Shown here: positions 8,482 through 18,600 of the stretch, piece after piece
Position numbering within the stretch: the first letter of the stretch is position 1
Layout: each line of letters begins with the position of its first letter
NCBI RefSeq assembly: GCF_030378065.1
Contig: NZ_JAUCGJ010000001.1
Coordinates: 1 to 64,000, forward strand
Direction of reading: 5' to 3'
DNA: 64,000 nt
From: Candidatus Venteria ishoeyi
GTDB lineage: Bacteria; Pseudomonadota; Gammaproteobacteria; Beggiatoales; Beggiatoaceae
Position numbers and translations under genes: made by a program
The notes under the pieces: generated by a model
What the model was told of the DNA's origin: nothing
The model's database searches: none
Seen by the model: only the letters and a program-made list of their open reading frames with translations

Positions 8482-9870
8482 TTACGGTTTTTTATCCAAT
8501 TGCAATTTTTTCAAACGATAGCGCAAGGTACTGAAAGTCAGGCCCAAGAGTTTAGCTGCCTGAGTTTTGTTCCAGCGGGTTTGTTCCAGGGCTTTGAGTA
8601 TGGTTTCTTTTTCAACATTATTCAGTAATGGATCCAGTGATGCATCACCTGTAGCCTGCTCATTGCTTGTCAACTGTTCCACATCAGAATGAATGACACA
8701 GGCGGTATAAAGCTCAGCTTCAGGCAGTTGTAAGTCTTCTGCCTCAATTTTATTGTCTTCACACAAGGTCATTGCCCGCTCAAGAATATTTTCCAATTCC
8801 CGGACATTGCCTGGAAAAGGATAGTTTAATAAGGCATCCATCGCGGCTGTGCTGAGGCTCGGCAAATGATTTTCCTGGTTATTGGTGTCTTGTAATGTCA
8901 GGCGCAAAAAAATATGTTCAATCAGGGCAGAAATATCATCCTGGCGTTCACGCAGGGGCGGCACATGCACTTCAATGACATTAATCCGGTAAAATAAATC
9001 CTGACGAAAATGCCCCTCTTGCACCAGTTTAACCAAATCTTTATGGGTTGCGCTGAGTATACGCACATCCACTGCAATTTCCTGTTGTGAGCCAACCGCA
9101 CGTACTTTTTTCTCCTGAATTGCACGCAGTAACTTAACCTGCATCCCCAGGGGTAAATCTGCAATCTCATCCAGAAACAAAGTGCCACCTTGCGCTGCCT
9201 GGAATAAGCCGGGTTTATCGGCTAAAGCCCCGGTAAAACTGCCTTTTTTATGCCCAAAAAATTCACTTTCCATTAATTCGCTGGGAATCGCGCCGCAGTT
9301 CACCGGAATAAATGCATTATCACAACGTGCTCCCTGGCTGTGAATCAGGCGCGCAACCAATTCCTTGCCAGTACCGGATTCGCCACTGATATAAGCGGGA
9401 GCCTGACTTCTTGCTAATTTGGCAATGGTCTTTTTCAAGCATTGTATGGGTTGTGAGTTACCTGTCAGCATTGGGGTGTCAGGTAAATTGTGACGTAAAT
9501 TCAATTTCAGCGCATTACTGGTGATATCCCGTAAACTTTTCAGGTTTACCGGTTTTGAGAGAAAGTCAAAAGCACCGGCTTTTAAGGCATTAATAGCGGT
9601 TTCCATACTGCCATAGGCAGTAATCACAGCGACCGGTATATGGGGGTGCTGTTGCTGAATATAACGCACTAATTCAATGCCATCACCATCGGGTAGTTTC
9701 ATGTCGGTAAAACACAGATGAATTTCCCGGTTTTGTAAACAGCGTTGTGCGGTTGCGAGGTCTGCGGCGGTTAAACATTCAACAGGTGGCACCATACGGG
9801 CCAGGCTCAGACTCAGGGTTTCCCGAATATCCGGTTCATCATCAACAATTAAACAGCAAGGGGTATTCAT
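8482..9870 (-). CDS. pilR: Sigma-54-dependent response regulator, PilR-like
   Basis: NtrC-type activator expected to switch on pilin gene transcription with RpoN. The 462 residues comprise a receiver domain with phospho-acceptor D56 in FTDMKLP, an AAA+ domain with Walker A GESGTGKE and the sigma-54 contact loop GSFTGA, and a C-terminal Fis-type helix-turn-helix (NKTQAAKLLG...). The start at 9870 (MNTPCCLIVDDEPD) places the receiver at the N-terminus; upstream in-frame codons run into pilS. It is 5 nt downstream of the kinase gene. rpoN is also in this window. Target genes are inferred by homology. Confidence 0.87.
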   Translation of the reverse strand: MNTPCCLIVDDEPDIRETLSLSLARMVPPVECLTAADLATAQRCLQNREIHLCFTDMKLPDGDGIELVRYIQQQHPHIPVAVITAYGSMETAINALKAGAFDFLSKPVNLKSLRDITSNALKLNLRHNLPDTPMLTGNSQPIQCLKKTIAKLARSQAPAYISGESGTGKELVARLIHSQGARCDNAFIPVNCGAIPSELMESEFFGHKKGSFTGALADKPGLFQAAQGGTLFLDEIADLPLGMQVKLLRAIQEKKVRAVGSQQEIAVDVRILSATHKDLVKLVQEGHFRQDLFYRINVIEVHVPPLRERQDDISALIEHIFLRLTLQDTNNQENHLPSLSTAAMDALLNYPFPGNVRELENILERAMTLCEDNKIEAEDLQLPEAELYTACVIHSDVEQLTSNEQATGDASLDPLLNNVEKETILKALEQTRWNKTQAAKLLGLTFSTLRYRLKKLQLDKKP

Positions 9871-9875
9871 GAATA

Positions 9876-11516
9876 TCAGTTTCCATGATTTGTTTGAAAG
9901 ACAACAAAATGGATGCGAAAACGACAACCTGTTTGACTGTTTTCGATCAGATCCAATACGCCGCGATTGACTGCGCATAATTCTCTTGCAAGATATAAAC
10001 CCAGTCCCGTACCGTGGGTTTCGGTGGTAAAAAATGGTTCAAAAACTTGTTTTAAAACAGATTCACTCATACCTCGTCCATTGTCCTGTATGTCGAGATA
10101 AATGCGTTTAGCTTCAGGATTTTTGCCGCAAGTAATCGATAATAAGGGTTGTTTTTGGCTATAGCGCAATCCATTTTCGCATAAATTCCATAGCACCTGG
10201 TGTAATTGTATGGGATCAAAATCAATATGCAGTGGCTCAGTGCTGATATTTAATAAAATATCAGCATCACTGAGCTGATTTTGTTCTTTAAATTCAATAA
10301 TAAAGTTTTCCAGCCAGCTATTGAGCAATAATTTCTGATTGTTACTTTCTTGCTGGCGACTCAGTTGCAGCACATTTTCAATAATCGTATTCACCCGCTG
10401 ACAATGTTTTAAGATCATGCTGGATAAATCTTTATCTGCCACGCTTAAACCCGGTGATTCTTCCAGTAATTGTCCCGCCTGACTGATGGCAGCCAGAGGG
10501 TTACGCACTTCATGCGCAATACTGGCAGTTAAACGGCCTAATGAAGCCAGTTTTAATTGCTGTGCGCGTTGTGTGGTCAGGGTGGCATCTTCCAGCAGAA
10601 TTAATGAGCTGACCGCACCTGCGCCATATAAGCGGGTGAAACTGGCAATCACTTCCACTTCTCCATGCTGTGGCTTAAATAATAAAGAAGCAGAGCGTCT
10701 GCCACGCCGCCAACTGCGCAGCGATTCTGCCAGTGAGGGCAATAACTCATTTAAGTTTTGTAACAGGGGGTTTGGAGCCAGCCCCAGCAAACGGATACTG
10801 GCTTCATTACATAGACGAACCTTACCCAGGGTATCTATCACCAAAATTCCGGTATGAATATGCTGCACAATCTGTTCATTTAATTGCGCCAGATGTTCAA
10901 CATGGATACCGCGTTGTCGCGCCAGGGCTTCCGTAGTACGAATGCGTTGGCTGAGGATATGCACCAGAAGTGCAGAGGTGAAAAAAACTGCGCCTAACAT
11001 GCCCGCCTGGGTATAACTGGTTTGCAGGAAAACATGATAAATACTGGCGTAGACTTCTTGCAGTAACACTGCAAGACTGGCAATAGCCGCAAAGAAAAAT
11101 GCGGTGCGCCCTTCTGTCAGCATACTGCAACCAGCAATGGTGACCACCAGTAATACCCCGACACCACTGGTCAGACCACCGCTGGCATACATCAATAAGG
11201 TAATCGTTAAAATATCCCAGATACCCTGTAATAATACCTGTGCATTAAAATTCCACCACTGTAAATGGATTAAAATTTCGCTGATAAGCGTAAACAGAAA
11301 ATAAACCGCAGCGACCACCAGATAAAGTTCAGGTTTATAACTGCCAAAAAAATTGGGCGCAACATTGGTGATATAGGTGGAAATAAACAAGGCCGACAGT
11401 ACCAGACGGTACACATTAAACAGGCGTAATAATTTCCATTCTTTATTCTGCAATGGTTTTTTTTCTGGTGGCGGTGTATCAATATACGGCGGAGACGTAA
11501 AAGAAATAAAACTCAC
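9876..11516 (-). CDS. pilS: PilS-like membrane sensor histidine kinase
   Basis: The 546-residue partner of the downstream regulator. About six hydrophobic segments lie in residues 30-190, then a PAS-like region (HIHTGILVIDTLGKV), a HisKA box SIAHEVRNPLAAI with H335, and an ATPase domain with WNLCENGLRYS, QDNGRGM and GTGLGL motifs intact. This is the PilS layout of type IV pilus regulation. It is first in a two-gene operon with pilR. Confidence 0.87.
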   Translation of the reverse strand: MSFISFTSPPYIDTPPPEKKPLQNKEWKLLRLFNVYRLVLSALFISTYITNVAPNFFGSYKPELYLVVAAVYFLFTLISEILIHLQWWNFNAQVLLQGIWDILTITLLMYASGGLTSGVGVLLVVTIAGCSMLTEGRTAFFFAAIASLAVLLQEVYASIYHVFLQTSYTQAGMLGAVFFTSALLVHILSQRIRTTEALARQRGIHVEHLAQLNEQIVQHIHTGILVIDTLGKVRLCNEASIRLLGLAPNPLLQNLNELLPSLAESLRSWRRGRRSASLLFKPQHGEVEVIASFTRLYGAGAVSSLILLEDATLTTQRAQQLKLASLGRLTASIAHEVRNPLAAISQAGQLLEESPGLSVADKDLSSMILKHCQRVNTIIENVLQLSRQQESNNQKLLLNSWLENFIIEFKEQNQLSDADILLNISTEPLHIDFDPIQLHQVLWNLCENGLRYSQKQPLLSITCGKNPEAKRIYLDIQDNGRGMSESVLKQVFEPFFTTETHGTGLGLYLARELCAVNRGVLDLIENSQTGCRFRIHFVVFQTNHGN

Positions 11517-11547
11517 GAAATGCTGAACTCCTGTTTTGTATTTTGCA

Positions 11548-13140
11548 TCATTCCTGATTTAATTCATCCACCCCAAACCAGGAAGCCCAGGCACGTAGCG
11601 CGGCATTTTTCAGGAGATTGTTTTCCATATCCAGATAGCGCAATGTAGCAGTGCCAGGCAGATTGCTGGGTAAGTTTCGCAGTTGGTTACTACTGAGATT
11701 CAGCCATTGTAAACGTGGCAGGATAAATAATTCTGCGGGTACCTGAGTCAGTTGATTGTTACTTAAATCCAGACGTTGCAGGTGATTTAACTGATTAAGG
11801 CACAAAGGATAAGTATGGAGCATATTGCCGTTGGCTTCCAGGGTATGCAGGTTTTGCAGTTCAGCCAGACTGGCAGGTAATTCACCCAGCTCATTATTAC
11901 TGAGATCCAAACGCTTGAGCAAGGGCAAGGCATCCAGACAATCAGGGATATGATATAACTCATTACCGGCTAAGATAAAGCGGCGTAAATCAGGCAGTTT
12001 GATGTTTTTTGGCAGATTATTAAGCAGGTTATAACCTAAATCCAGGTGTTGCAGGGTATCCAGTTGAAACAGTTCCAGCGGTAGTTGCGCCAGTTCATTG
12101 CCATTAAAATCCAAACGCAATATCTGCCTGAGTTGTTCTATGCCTGCTGGCAACTGAGATATGGCGTTGTAGCTGATGTCCAAACGTTGCAGCTTGGGAA
12201 AATGAAAAATATCCTGCGCTAATTCAGTAAACAGATTATGGCTGAGATCCAGTTCAATCAGCGCAGACAGCTTTGCAATGCCGGTTGGGAGTTCGCTCAG
12301 TTCATTATCGTATAAATCCAGCCAGCGCAATCGCGTTAAGGCGTAACAGGCAGCCGGGAGTTCTGTAATCAGATTATTACTGAGATCCAGGCGTTGCAGT
12401 TGTTGCAGTTGACTCAGGCTTGTGGGCAGGATTTTTAGTTGGTTATCGTAAACATCCAGGCGTAGCAGTGCTTGCAGATCACCGATATTATCAGGCAGTT
12501 CAACTAAACGGTTATTATTCAGATTCAGGCGCTCTAAACATGTTAATGTGGTGATTGAGGCAGGTAGTTTTTTCAGGCCATTTTCACGCAACATCAAGTG
12601 TGTTAAATGTTTAAGCTGCCCGATGGCTTCCGGTAAAATCCCCAGCTCATTTTCATCCAGATTTAAATATACCAGGGCAGGCAAGGCAAAAAAACTGTCT
12701 GCTAAATGTGTCAGAAAATTACTGTTAAGATCGAGTTTTTGCAAGGATTGTAATTGACTTATCTCTGCGGGTATTTCATCAATGGCATTTTGTCCCAGCA
12801 AGAGCTGTTGTAGTGATGATAGGCGAAACAACACACTTGGGCATTCACGTAACTCATTGGATAATAAATTCAGTGATTCCAGTTGCTGTAGCTGTTGAAA
12901 ATTGTCAGGGAGTTTTTTTAGATAATTATGACTGAGATTCAAGCTGCGCAAAGCGGGTAATTGACACACAACATCAGGTAATTCAAACAACATATTGCTG
13001 CTGAGATCAAGTTTTTCCAGATGTATCAGGCACGCCATTTCTTCAGGTAAGTCAATCAACTCCTGCCCCGCCAGATCCAGCTCAGTGCTTTGTTTTTGCT
13101 GTGCCTCTAAAATAGTTTGCAGTAATATTTTTTGATTCAT
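11548..13140 (-). CDS. Cytoplasmic leucine-rich-repeat protein
   Basis: A 530-residue protein made almost wholly of about twenty 23-residue leucine-rich repeats (pattern LxxLDLSxNxLxxLPxxIxxL). There is no signal peptide, membrane segment or attached catalytic domain, so it is probably a cytoplasmic binding protein with unknown partner. The ATG at 13140 overlaps the stop of the upstream epimerase gene (ATGA at 13137-13140), indicating coupled translation; the frame runs further upstream but that overlaps the epimerase gene. Confidence 0.85.
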   Translation of the reverse strand: MNQKILLQTILEAQQKQSTELDLAGQELIDLPEEMACLIHLEKLDLSSNMLFELPDVVCQLPALRSLNLSHNYLKKLPDNFQQLQQLESLNLLSNELRECPSVLFRLSSLQQLLLGQNAIDEIPAEISQLQSLQKLDLNSNFLTHLADSFFALPALVYLNLDENELGILPEAIGQLKHLTHLMLRENGLKKLPASITTLTCLERLNLNNNRLVELPDNIGDLQALLRLDVYDNQLKILPTSLSQLQQLQRLDLSNNLITELPAACYALTRLRWLDLYDNELSELPTGIAKLSALIELDLSHNLFTELAQDIFHFPKLQRLDISYNAISQLPAGIEQLRQILRLDFNGNELAQLPLELFQLDTLQHLDLGYNLLNNLPKNIKLPDLRRFILAGNELYHIPDCLDALPLLKRLDLSNNELGELPASLAELQNLHTLEANGNMLHTYPLCLNQLNHLQRLDLSNNQLTQVPAELFILPRLQWLNLSSNQLRNLPSNLPGTATLRYLDMENNLLKNAALRAWASWFGVDELNQE

Positions 13141-14030
13141 AATTCGGTATTTGCTATGCAGGCAGCCAGCCCAGCCTTCAGGTTGGGGTATTGGAGCTGT
13201 ATGCCCAATTGGGTGCACATTTTATGGTTAACAATACGTTTGGACTCTGCCAGATAACCCAGCATTTCCGGGCTGAGTTGGGTTTTTGCCAACTCAGCAC
13301 TGATAGATGGAGGACGGGATAAGCCTACAGCATCAGCAACCTGGTTAAAATAGTCTGTCATAGTCGTTGGTGTCCCGTCACAAATATTATAAATTTCTGA
13401 TTGTTTAGTGGCTTGTAACAGTACTGCCACACAGGCGCTGACCAAATCATCAACATGAATCCGGTTGCTGTAAGGTGCGATGCTTTCATCCAGAACAGGT
13501 AAGCCTTGTTGCAGCCGCTTGATGGGTAAACGCGCAGGGCCATAAATGCCGGGTACCCGGAAAATGCTAACCGGCACTTGTTGCTGCTGGCTCCATTGCT
13601 GTAGCTGCTGCTCAGCATCAACGCGCCGCCGCGCCCGATCAACACGGGGATTCAGTGGCTGCGTTTCATCAATCCAGTCCCCCTGACAATCGCCATAAGT
13701 ACCGGTTGTGCTAATCAATAAAATTTGTGATGGCAATGTACTTTGCTGTTGCAGTGCCTGTAAAAAATGTGCCATACGCGGGTCGGTTTGCCCCTGCCTG
13801 GGGGGTGGCGCAAAATAGGCAAGTACAAAGCGGGACAAGTCAATACCGGACAATGCCGCTGCTAAACTAGCTGGCACATCGAGATCGCCAACCAGGACTT
13901 GTATGCCCAGAGCTTGTAGCTGGGACTGACTTTGCTTCCGGTGGCTGAGCGCAATCACCTCACCATATTGCATCCATTGTTGTGCCAGTTTTTGTCCGAC
14001 ATAACCGCAGCCGATAATTAGTATATTCAT
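13137..14030 (-). CDS. NAD(P)-dependent epimerase/SDR family protein (YeeZ-like)
   Basis: A 297-residue extended short-chain dehydrogenase/reductase-like protein. The nucleotide-binding motif IIGCGYVGQKL (G7, G9, G12) is at the N-terminus. Later segments include STTGTYGDCQG, FRVPGIYGPARLP and NRIHVDDL, as in nucleotide-sugar epimerase relatives such as YeeZ. The YxxxK catalytic pair is not evident, so activity is uncertain. Its start overlaps the lipoprotein gene stop by 4 nt and its stop overlaps the LRR gene start by 4 nt, giving a three-gene coupled operon. Confidence 0.8.
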   Translation of the reverse strand: MNILIIGCGYVGQKLAQQWMQYGEVIALSHRKQSQSQLQALGIQVLVGDLDVPASLAAALSGIDLSRFVLAYFAPPPRQGQTDPRMAHFLQALQQQSTLPSQILLISTTGTYGDCQGDWIDETQPLNPRVDRARRRVDAEQQLQQWSQQQQVPVSIFRVPGIYGPARLPIKRLQQGLPVLDESIAPYSNRIHVDDLVSACVAVLLQATKQSEIYNICDGTPTTMTDYFNQVADAVGLSRPPSISAELAKTQLSPEMLGYLAESKRIVNHKMCTQLGIQLQYPNLKAGLAACIANTEL

Positions 14031-14497
14031 GGTTCAAGCATTTCAACACCGCCAAAACGAAAACTGTAAACGGCTTCATAGCGGTTCAGCGTATTGCTCA
14101 GTTCTTTATCACGCCGTGCATTACTATCCAGACGACGCACCAACACCGTATAAAACAAGCCGGATTCCAGTTTCTTGGCAGGTCGCAAGGCCTGCGCACC
14201 CGGTGGTATTTCACCATAACGGATAGGTGACTGGATACTGTTATCTGTTGTTGCGCTGAGCGTCCATATCAGGTTCTCGCCAGATAAGGTATTATCATCT
14301 TCCTCGTATTTCCCCTGGTAAACCCGCACTAACTGCGCCCCCTGCGGTTGCCATTGAATCAGCGGCATACCCTCGCGCTGCACCTGAATCAGTGGTTGCA
14401 AATCCTCATTATAAGGATTGACTGCAATGCAGCCATTTAATAAGAGCAACAGACCTGACAACAACAAATATTGCCTTAATTTAAACATAACGCTCAT
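14027..14497 (-). CDS. Putative lipoprotein, function unknown
   Basis: A 156-residue protein with a signal peptide and lipobox LLNGC (acylated C23 from the first ATG), so probably anchored to a membrane. The mature part is beta-rich in appearance (LVRVYQGKYEEDDN, FYTVLVRRLDSNAR) and not recognised. AAGGA stands just before the first ATG; an ATG three codons later is also possible. First gene of the coupled lipoprotein-epimerase-LRR cluster. Confidence 0.7.
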   Translation of the reverse strand: MSVMFKLRQYLLLSGLLLLLNGCIAVNPYNEDLQPLIQVQREGMPLIQWQPQGAQLVRVYQGKYEEDDNTLSGENLIWTLSATTDNSIQSPIRYGEIPPGAQALRPAKKLESGLFYTVLVRRLDSNARRDKELSNTLNRYEAVYSFRFGGVEMLEP

Positions 14498-14517
14498 TTA
14501 TCCTTTATAAAATATTT

Positions 14518-14997
14518 TTATGGTATAAAAATACCGGTTTCTTTTAATTGATTTTTCCATTGATTGTAATCCAATACCTTTATCCCTTGTCTTTCCGCTA
14601 AAGACAATGCTTTTTTGTCACGGCTGAAAAAGATCAATTTTTCAAAATGATATTCTATAGCATCGCTCTGACAAGCTTTTTTAATTTGCATCAGCGCATC
14701 TGCTTCTCCTGCATCCTGTGCTTTATTGCCAATAAGTAAGCTGATTTCATGTTGAGCAATGGTGATTGGGCAAATTTCCACATGATATTTTTTTTGTAGG
14801 GAATCCAGACGTTTTTCTAGTTTTTTAGTGTATTTATACGATAAAAACTCTTTTTTAACGGTTTCAGGAATCCAACAATGGGAATATTCTACTAATAAAC
14901 GGCTGAAAACACGATGAAATAAGGCTTTATCAGTGTTATAAAATTCTTCAACAAGATGAATCAGAATATTAGTATCCAGAATCAATAATGCTCTCAT
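14518..14997 (-). CDS. PIN-domain ribonuclease-like protein
   Basis: A 159-residue PIN-fold protein. The acidic metal-binding set is visible: D8 in LDTN, E50 in VKKEF, E98/D100 in GEADA and D127 in FFSRDKKA. Such domains are mostly Mg-dependent RNases, many of them toxins. The start overlaps by 4 nt (ATGA) the end of a membrane-anchored partner gene instead of a DNA-binding antitoxin gene. Function in a toxin-antitoxin or defence pair is inference. Confidence 0.75.
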   Translation of the reverse strand: MRALLILDTNILIHLVEEFYNTDKALFHRVFSRLLVEYSHCWIPETVKKEFLSYKYTKKLEKRLDSLQKKYHVEICPITIAQHEISLLIGNKAQDAGEADALMQIKKACQSDAIEYHFEKLIFFSRDKKALSLAERQGIKVLDYNQWKNQLKETGIFIP

Positions 14998-15470
14998 TTT
15001 TTATTTATTGAAGAAAATAAGATGATGCCTGCTATTAATAAACCACCTGCAATTAACAATTTCATATCATCATTTTGGGGTGGCTGTCTATCTTGTACTG
15101 GCTGTAATCTTTTGGCAAAGTTTTGTGCCATCACTGCTAAATTATCCAGGTTGCCTTTGGTATAATGAATAGACTCAGTAGCGGATAGTAATCCCTTAAA
15201 ATCAGGTGGTATCAAACAAACCGGCTTAATACCTTTTTGAATCAATGTCTGCATTTCAAATTTACTCTTTTCATCTATTATTAAAGCATCACACGCAATA
15301 AACAAGGCTGCTTGCGTTTGTTGTAATTGTTGGGATATTTGCTCCTCATTGCGTCCAAAATGCTTGGCAAGTACCTGTATACTTTGTCCTTCTCCAGCAG
15401 CCAGTGCCTGCACTCTGACTGCAATATCAGCGGCAGTAAAATCATCTTTAGGATAAAAAATAGTTAGCAT
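14994..15470 (-). CDS. Tail-anchored protein coupled to a PIN nuclease
   Basis: A 158-residue protein. Residues 1-120 look like a small alpha/beta fold: a hydrophobic strand (AALFIACDALIIDE), a helix, then a strand (GIKPVCLIPP), somewhat like TIR- or SLOG-type nucleotide-sensing folds. No family can be assigned. The C-terminus has one membrane segment (about residues 136-154, LLIAGGLLIAGIILFSSI) and two lysines, like a tail anchor. The 4-nt overlap with the PIN gene implies co-expression. Confidence 0.65.
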   Translation of the reverse strand: MLTIFYPKDDFTAADIAVRVQALAAGEGQSIQVLAKHFGRNEEQISQQLQQTQAALFIACDALIIDEKSKFEMQTLIQKGIKPVCLIPPDFKGLLSATESIHYTKGNLDNLAVMAQNFAKRLQPVQDRQPPQNDDMKLLIAGGLLIAGIILFSSINKK

Positions 15471-15500
15471 GGTTTCGTTTCCTGTAATGCAGATGAAGAG

Positions 15501-15558
15501 GAATTATAACGATTTTAGTCAGGATTTCACGAAATCCTGTCAAAAACCGTTATAATTT
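15501..15558. repeat. Long imperfect palindrome between divergent genes
   Basis: Two 28-nt arms (15501-15528 and 15531-15558) pair almost completely around the centre GGATTTCACGAAATCC, with only a few mismatches. It sits between the minus-strand PIN operon start and the plus-strand kinase fusion gene, so it may be a MITE-like repeat, an operator or both. No other copy was seen here. Confidence 0.5.
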
Positions 15559-15621
15559 CAGCAAAACACCCTACCCGTCAAGTCTTAATCCTTGGTAATA
15601 GAGACCAGCCTGGAACCCTGT

Positions 15622-18600
15622 ATGCAAATTGAATTAATGCATCTTATCGCATTGGTTATCGGTATTTTATTCTTTTCTACCTGGTTAACCTGGCGATTTG
15701 CCACAATTGCCTGTCAGCAACAGCTCAATAAACAAATTAATCAAGGGGTTAAGGAAAACCAGAACTTACAAGATCGTATTACCCATAATGCCTTGATAAA
15801 TGGCATTGCCCGTTATCTGCTGACCCAGCAGATGGGTGAGGCCTTAAATTTTACCATCGCCAAAATCGGCAAAACACTGGCAGTCGATAGGTGTTATATC
15901 CTGACTTATTATGATCGCCAGCGCCGCTTTAAGTTGACCCATGAATGGTGTGCATCCGGTGTGCAATCTTTTTTACAGGAACTCAAAAACCTGCCACTGA
16001 GTATTGATGATTATAAACATGCACACCAGGCTTTATTACAGGGCGAGGCATTCAGTTGTCAACAAGTCAGCCTGTTGCCGGAAGCGGCCAGCAAACTGCG
16101 CACGATGCTGGAAGTGCAATCCGTGCAATCTTTTTTACTGGTGCCGATGATGATGCCAGATGGCCCGGTGGGGTGTATTGGTATTGATGCAACGCAACAG
16201 GAGCGTCGTTGGAGTCAGGAAGACATTGAAACCTTAAGTCGTATCGGTGAACTTTTGGCAGTTGCAAAAACCCGGCAAAAAATGGAGCAGGCACTGCGGG
16301 AAAATGAATTTCGCTTAAAAGAAGCGCAGCGTATTGGTCAGACTGGGCATTTTTATTGGAATATTCACACGGAAAAGGGTTATTGGTCTGAACAGGTTTA
16401 CCATATTTGTGGTTTACCGCTGGATTTTGAAAAAAATCCCTTACTCAAAGTTTTACATTTCCAGGATAATCAGATTTTACAAAAGTCCGTACTGGAAGCC
16501 ATTACCCAACGCCGCACGGTCGATTGTGAAGTGCGCTTGCATCCACCCGATAAAAGTCTGCGTTATGCCGGTTTATACCTGGAGGTACAATATGATGGCA
16601 AACAAAACCCGGTCACGATTGCTGGCACGATACAGGATTTAACCGCCTCCCGTCAGGCAGAAATGGATTTGCGCCTTGCCCGTGATGAAGCCGCCCGCGC
16701 CAATCGTTTTAAAAGTGAATTTATTACCAATATGAGCCATGATATTCGTATGCCCATGCATACGATTATCGGTATGACGCACCTGGCGCTGCACAGCCAT
16801 TTAAGCAACCAGCAAGCCGATTATCTCAATAAGATTCAGCAATCGGCTTACCATTTACTGAATATTTTTAACAATCTGATCGACTTTTCCCAGACTGAAA
16901 CCCAAACCCTTAAGCTGGAGCATATTGACTTTCGGCTGGATGATATGTTGAATAATCTTGCGCAATTATTGTTGCCGATTGTCACTAAAAAACAAATCCA
17001 GTTACAATTCTCCTGCACTGAAAATGTACCACGTTCACTCAATGGTGATCCCTTGCGACTGGGACAAATTTTATTAAACCTGATTGACACATTGTTAAAA
17101 TTTACACCACATCAGGAAAAAATACAGATTAGCACCCAATTAAAACAAGCTGATGAGCAACAGATTGTTTTGCAGTTTATTATTAAAAATAAAATCATAG
17201 ATAGCAAACTCAAGCCCTTGAAATCCTTGTTTGATTTATTTCTCTCCAGTCAGATGCAGTCGGGTGAACACATGACGGGCGCAGGCTTGAGTATGATTTT
17301 AAGTCGACGTTTAATTGAAATGATGGGGGGAGAAACACAAGCGCCAACGCAGCAGGAAACTGCATTTTGTTTTTCAATTGTCCTGCAACGGGCACAACAA
17401 AAATTGGATAAAACACAAATCACAGCGAACTTTAATGAAAAGCTGCCTCAACACCCGCATGTGCAGTCACATACTTATTCAGATTTGGATTTGTCGCTGG
17501 AACACTGTTTTGAAATGGAACCGGATACCAATGGCAGCTTGCATGAATTACAAGATGACTGGCAACTTAAGGCCATTACCGGTGCGCATGTCTTACTGGT
17601 TGAAGATAACCGGGTAAATGAACAGGTTGCCAGAGAGCTATTGGAAATTGCTGGACTGAAAGTGAAATCAGTCAACAATGGGCCGGAAGCCTTGCGCGCC
17701 ATTGCAGAAATTCCGTTTCATCTGGTGCTGATGGATATTGGTCTGCCGGATATGGATGGTTATGAAATCACCATGCGTATTCGGCATGATACCCGCTTCC
17801 AGCACCTGCCGATTATTGCAACCACTGCTTATGCCTTGCCTGAAGACATTGAAAAGTGCCTGGCTTGTGGCATGAATGATCATCTGGCAAAACCCATCAG
17901 GCCGAAAGCACTGAAACATATTCTGGTGCGCTGGATTCCTCCACTGCATGTATTAGCGCACTGTAAACAGTTCAATGATCCCGCGCATTCCATTCCCTTA
18001 CCACCGCAATTACCCGGTATTAACTTGCAAATGGCATTAGAGGAAATGCCGGGAGAGTCACAAACACTTTGTCATTTATTACAACAGTTTTACCAGAATC
18101 ATTATGCTTATCTGGAGCGTCTGGAATCTGCAATTTTATGGCATGACAAACCCGCCATACAAACCATGACCCAGCAACTGGAAGCACTGACGACAAAAAT
18201 TGGTGCACAGGATTTACAGCAAGCTGCCAGAGCCTTGCAACAACACAGTCAGCAGACAAGTCAAGCAATCTCATTGGAAGATGTGCAGTGGCAGACATTC
18301 GCAAATACTTTCCACACAGTTTTCAAATCATTGCGCATCCTGCTGTTTTCTAATCACAATGGCCTGAAGCAAACCGATTTGCCGCAATTACTGTCTGAAC
18401 GCCGACATTTACATGTGGTTGCTGGCGTGGTGTACAACCCTCAGCAACAAATACTCTTAGCCCGTCGTCACCATCATCAGGAGCAAGGGGGATTATGGGA
18501 GTTTCCCGGTGGTAAACGTGAAACCGGAGAAGCCCCTTTTTCCGCCCTGCAACGGGAATTTCAGGAAGAAATTGGTATTCACATCAAACAAGCCAGACCT

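Noticed and set aside
8467-8489. AACCGTAAA/TTTACGGTT hairpin with T run at the pilR stop
   Set aside because: Its T run is on the plus strand while pilR is on the minus strand, and it overlaps the last codons, so it was not called as the pilR terminator.
14518-15470. Classical VapBC toxin-antitoxin pair
   Set aside because: The upstream partner has a membrane helix and no recognisable DNA-binding antitoxin fold, so the standard label was not used.
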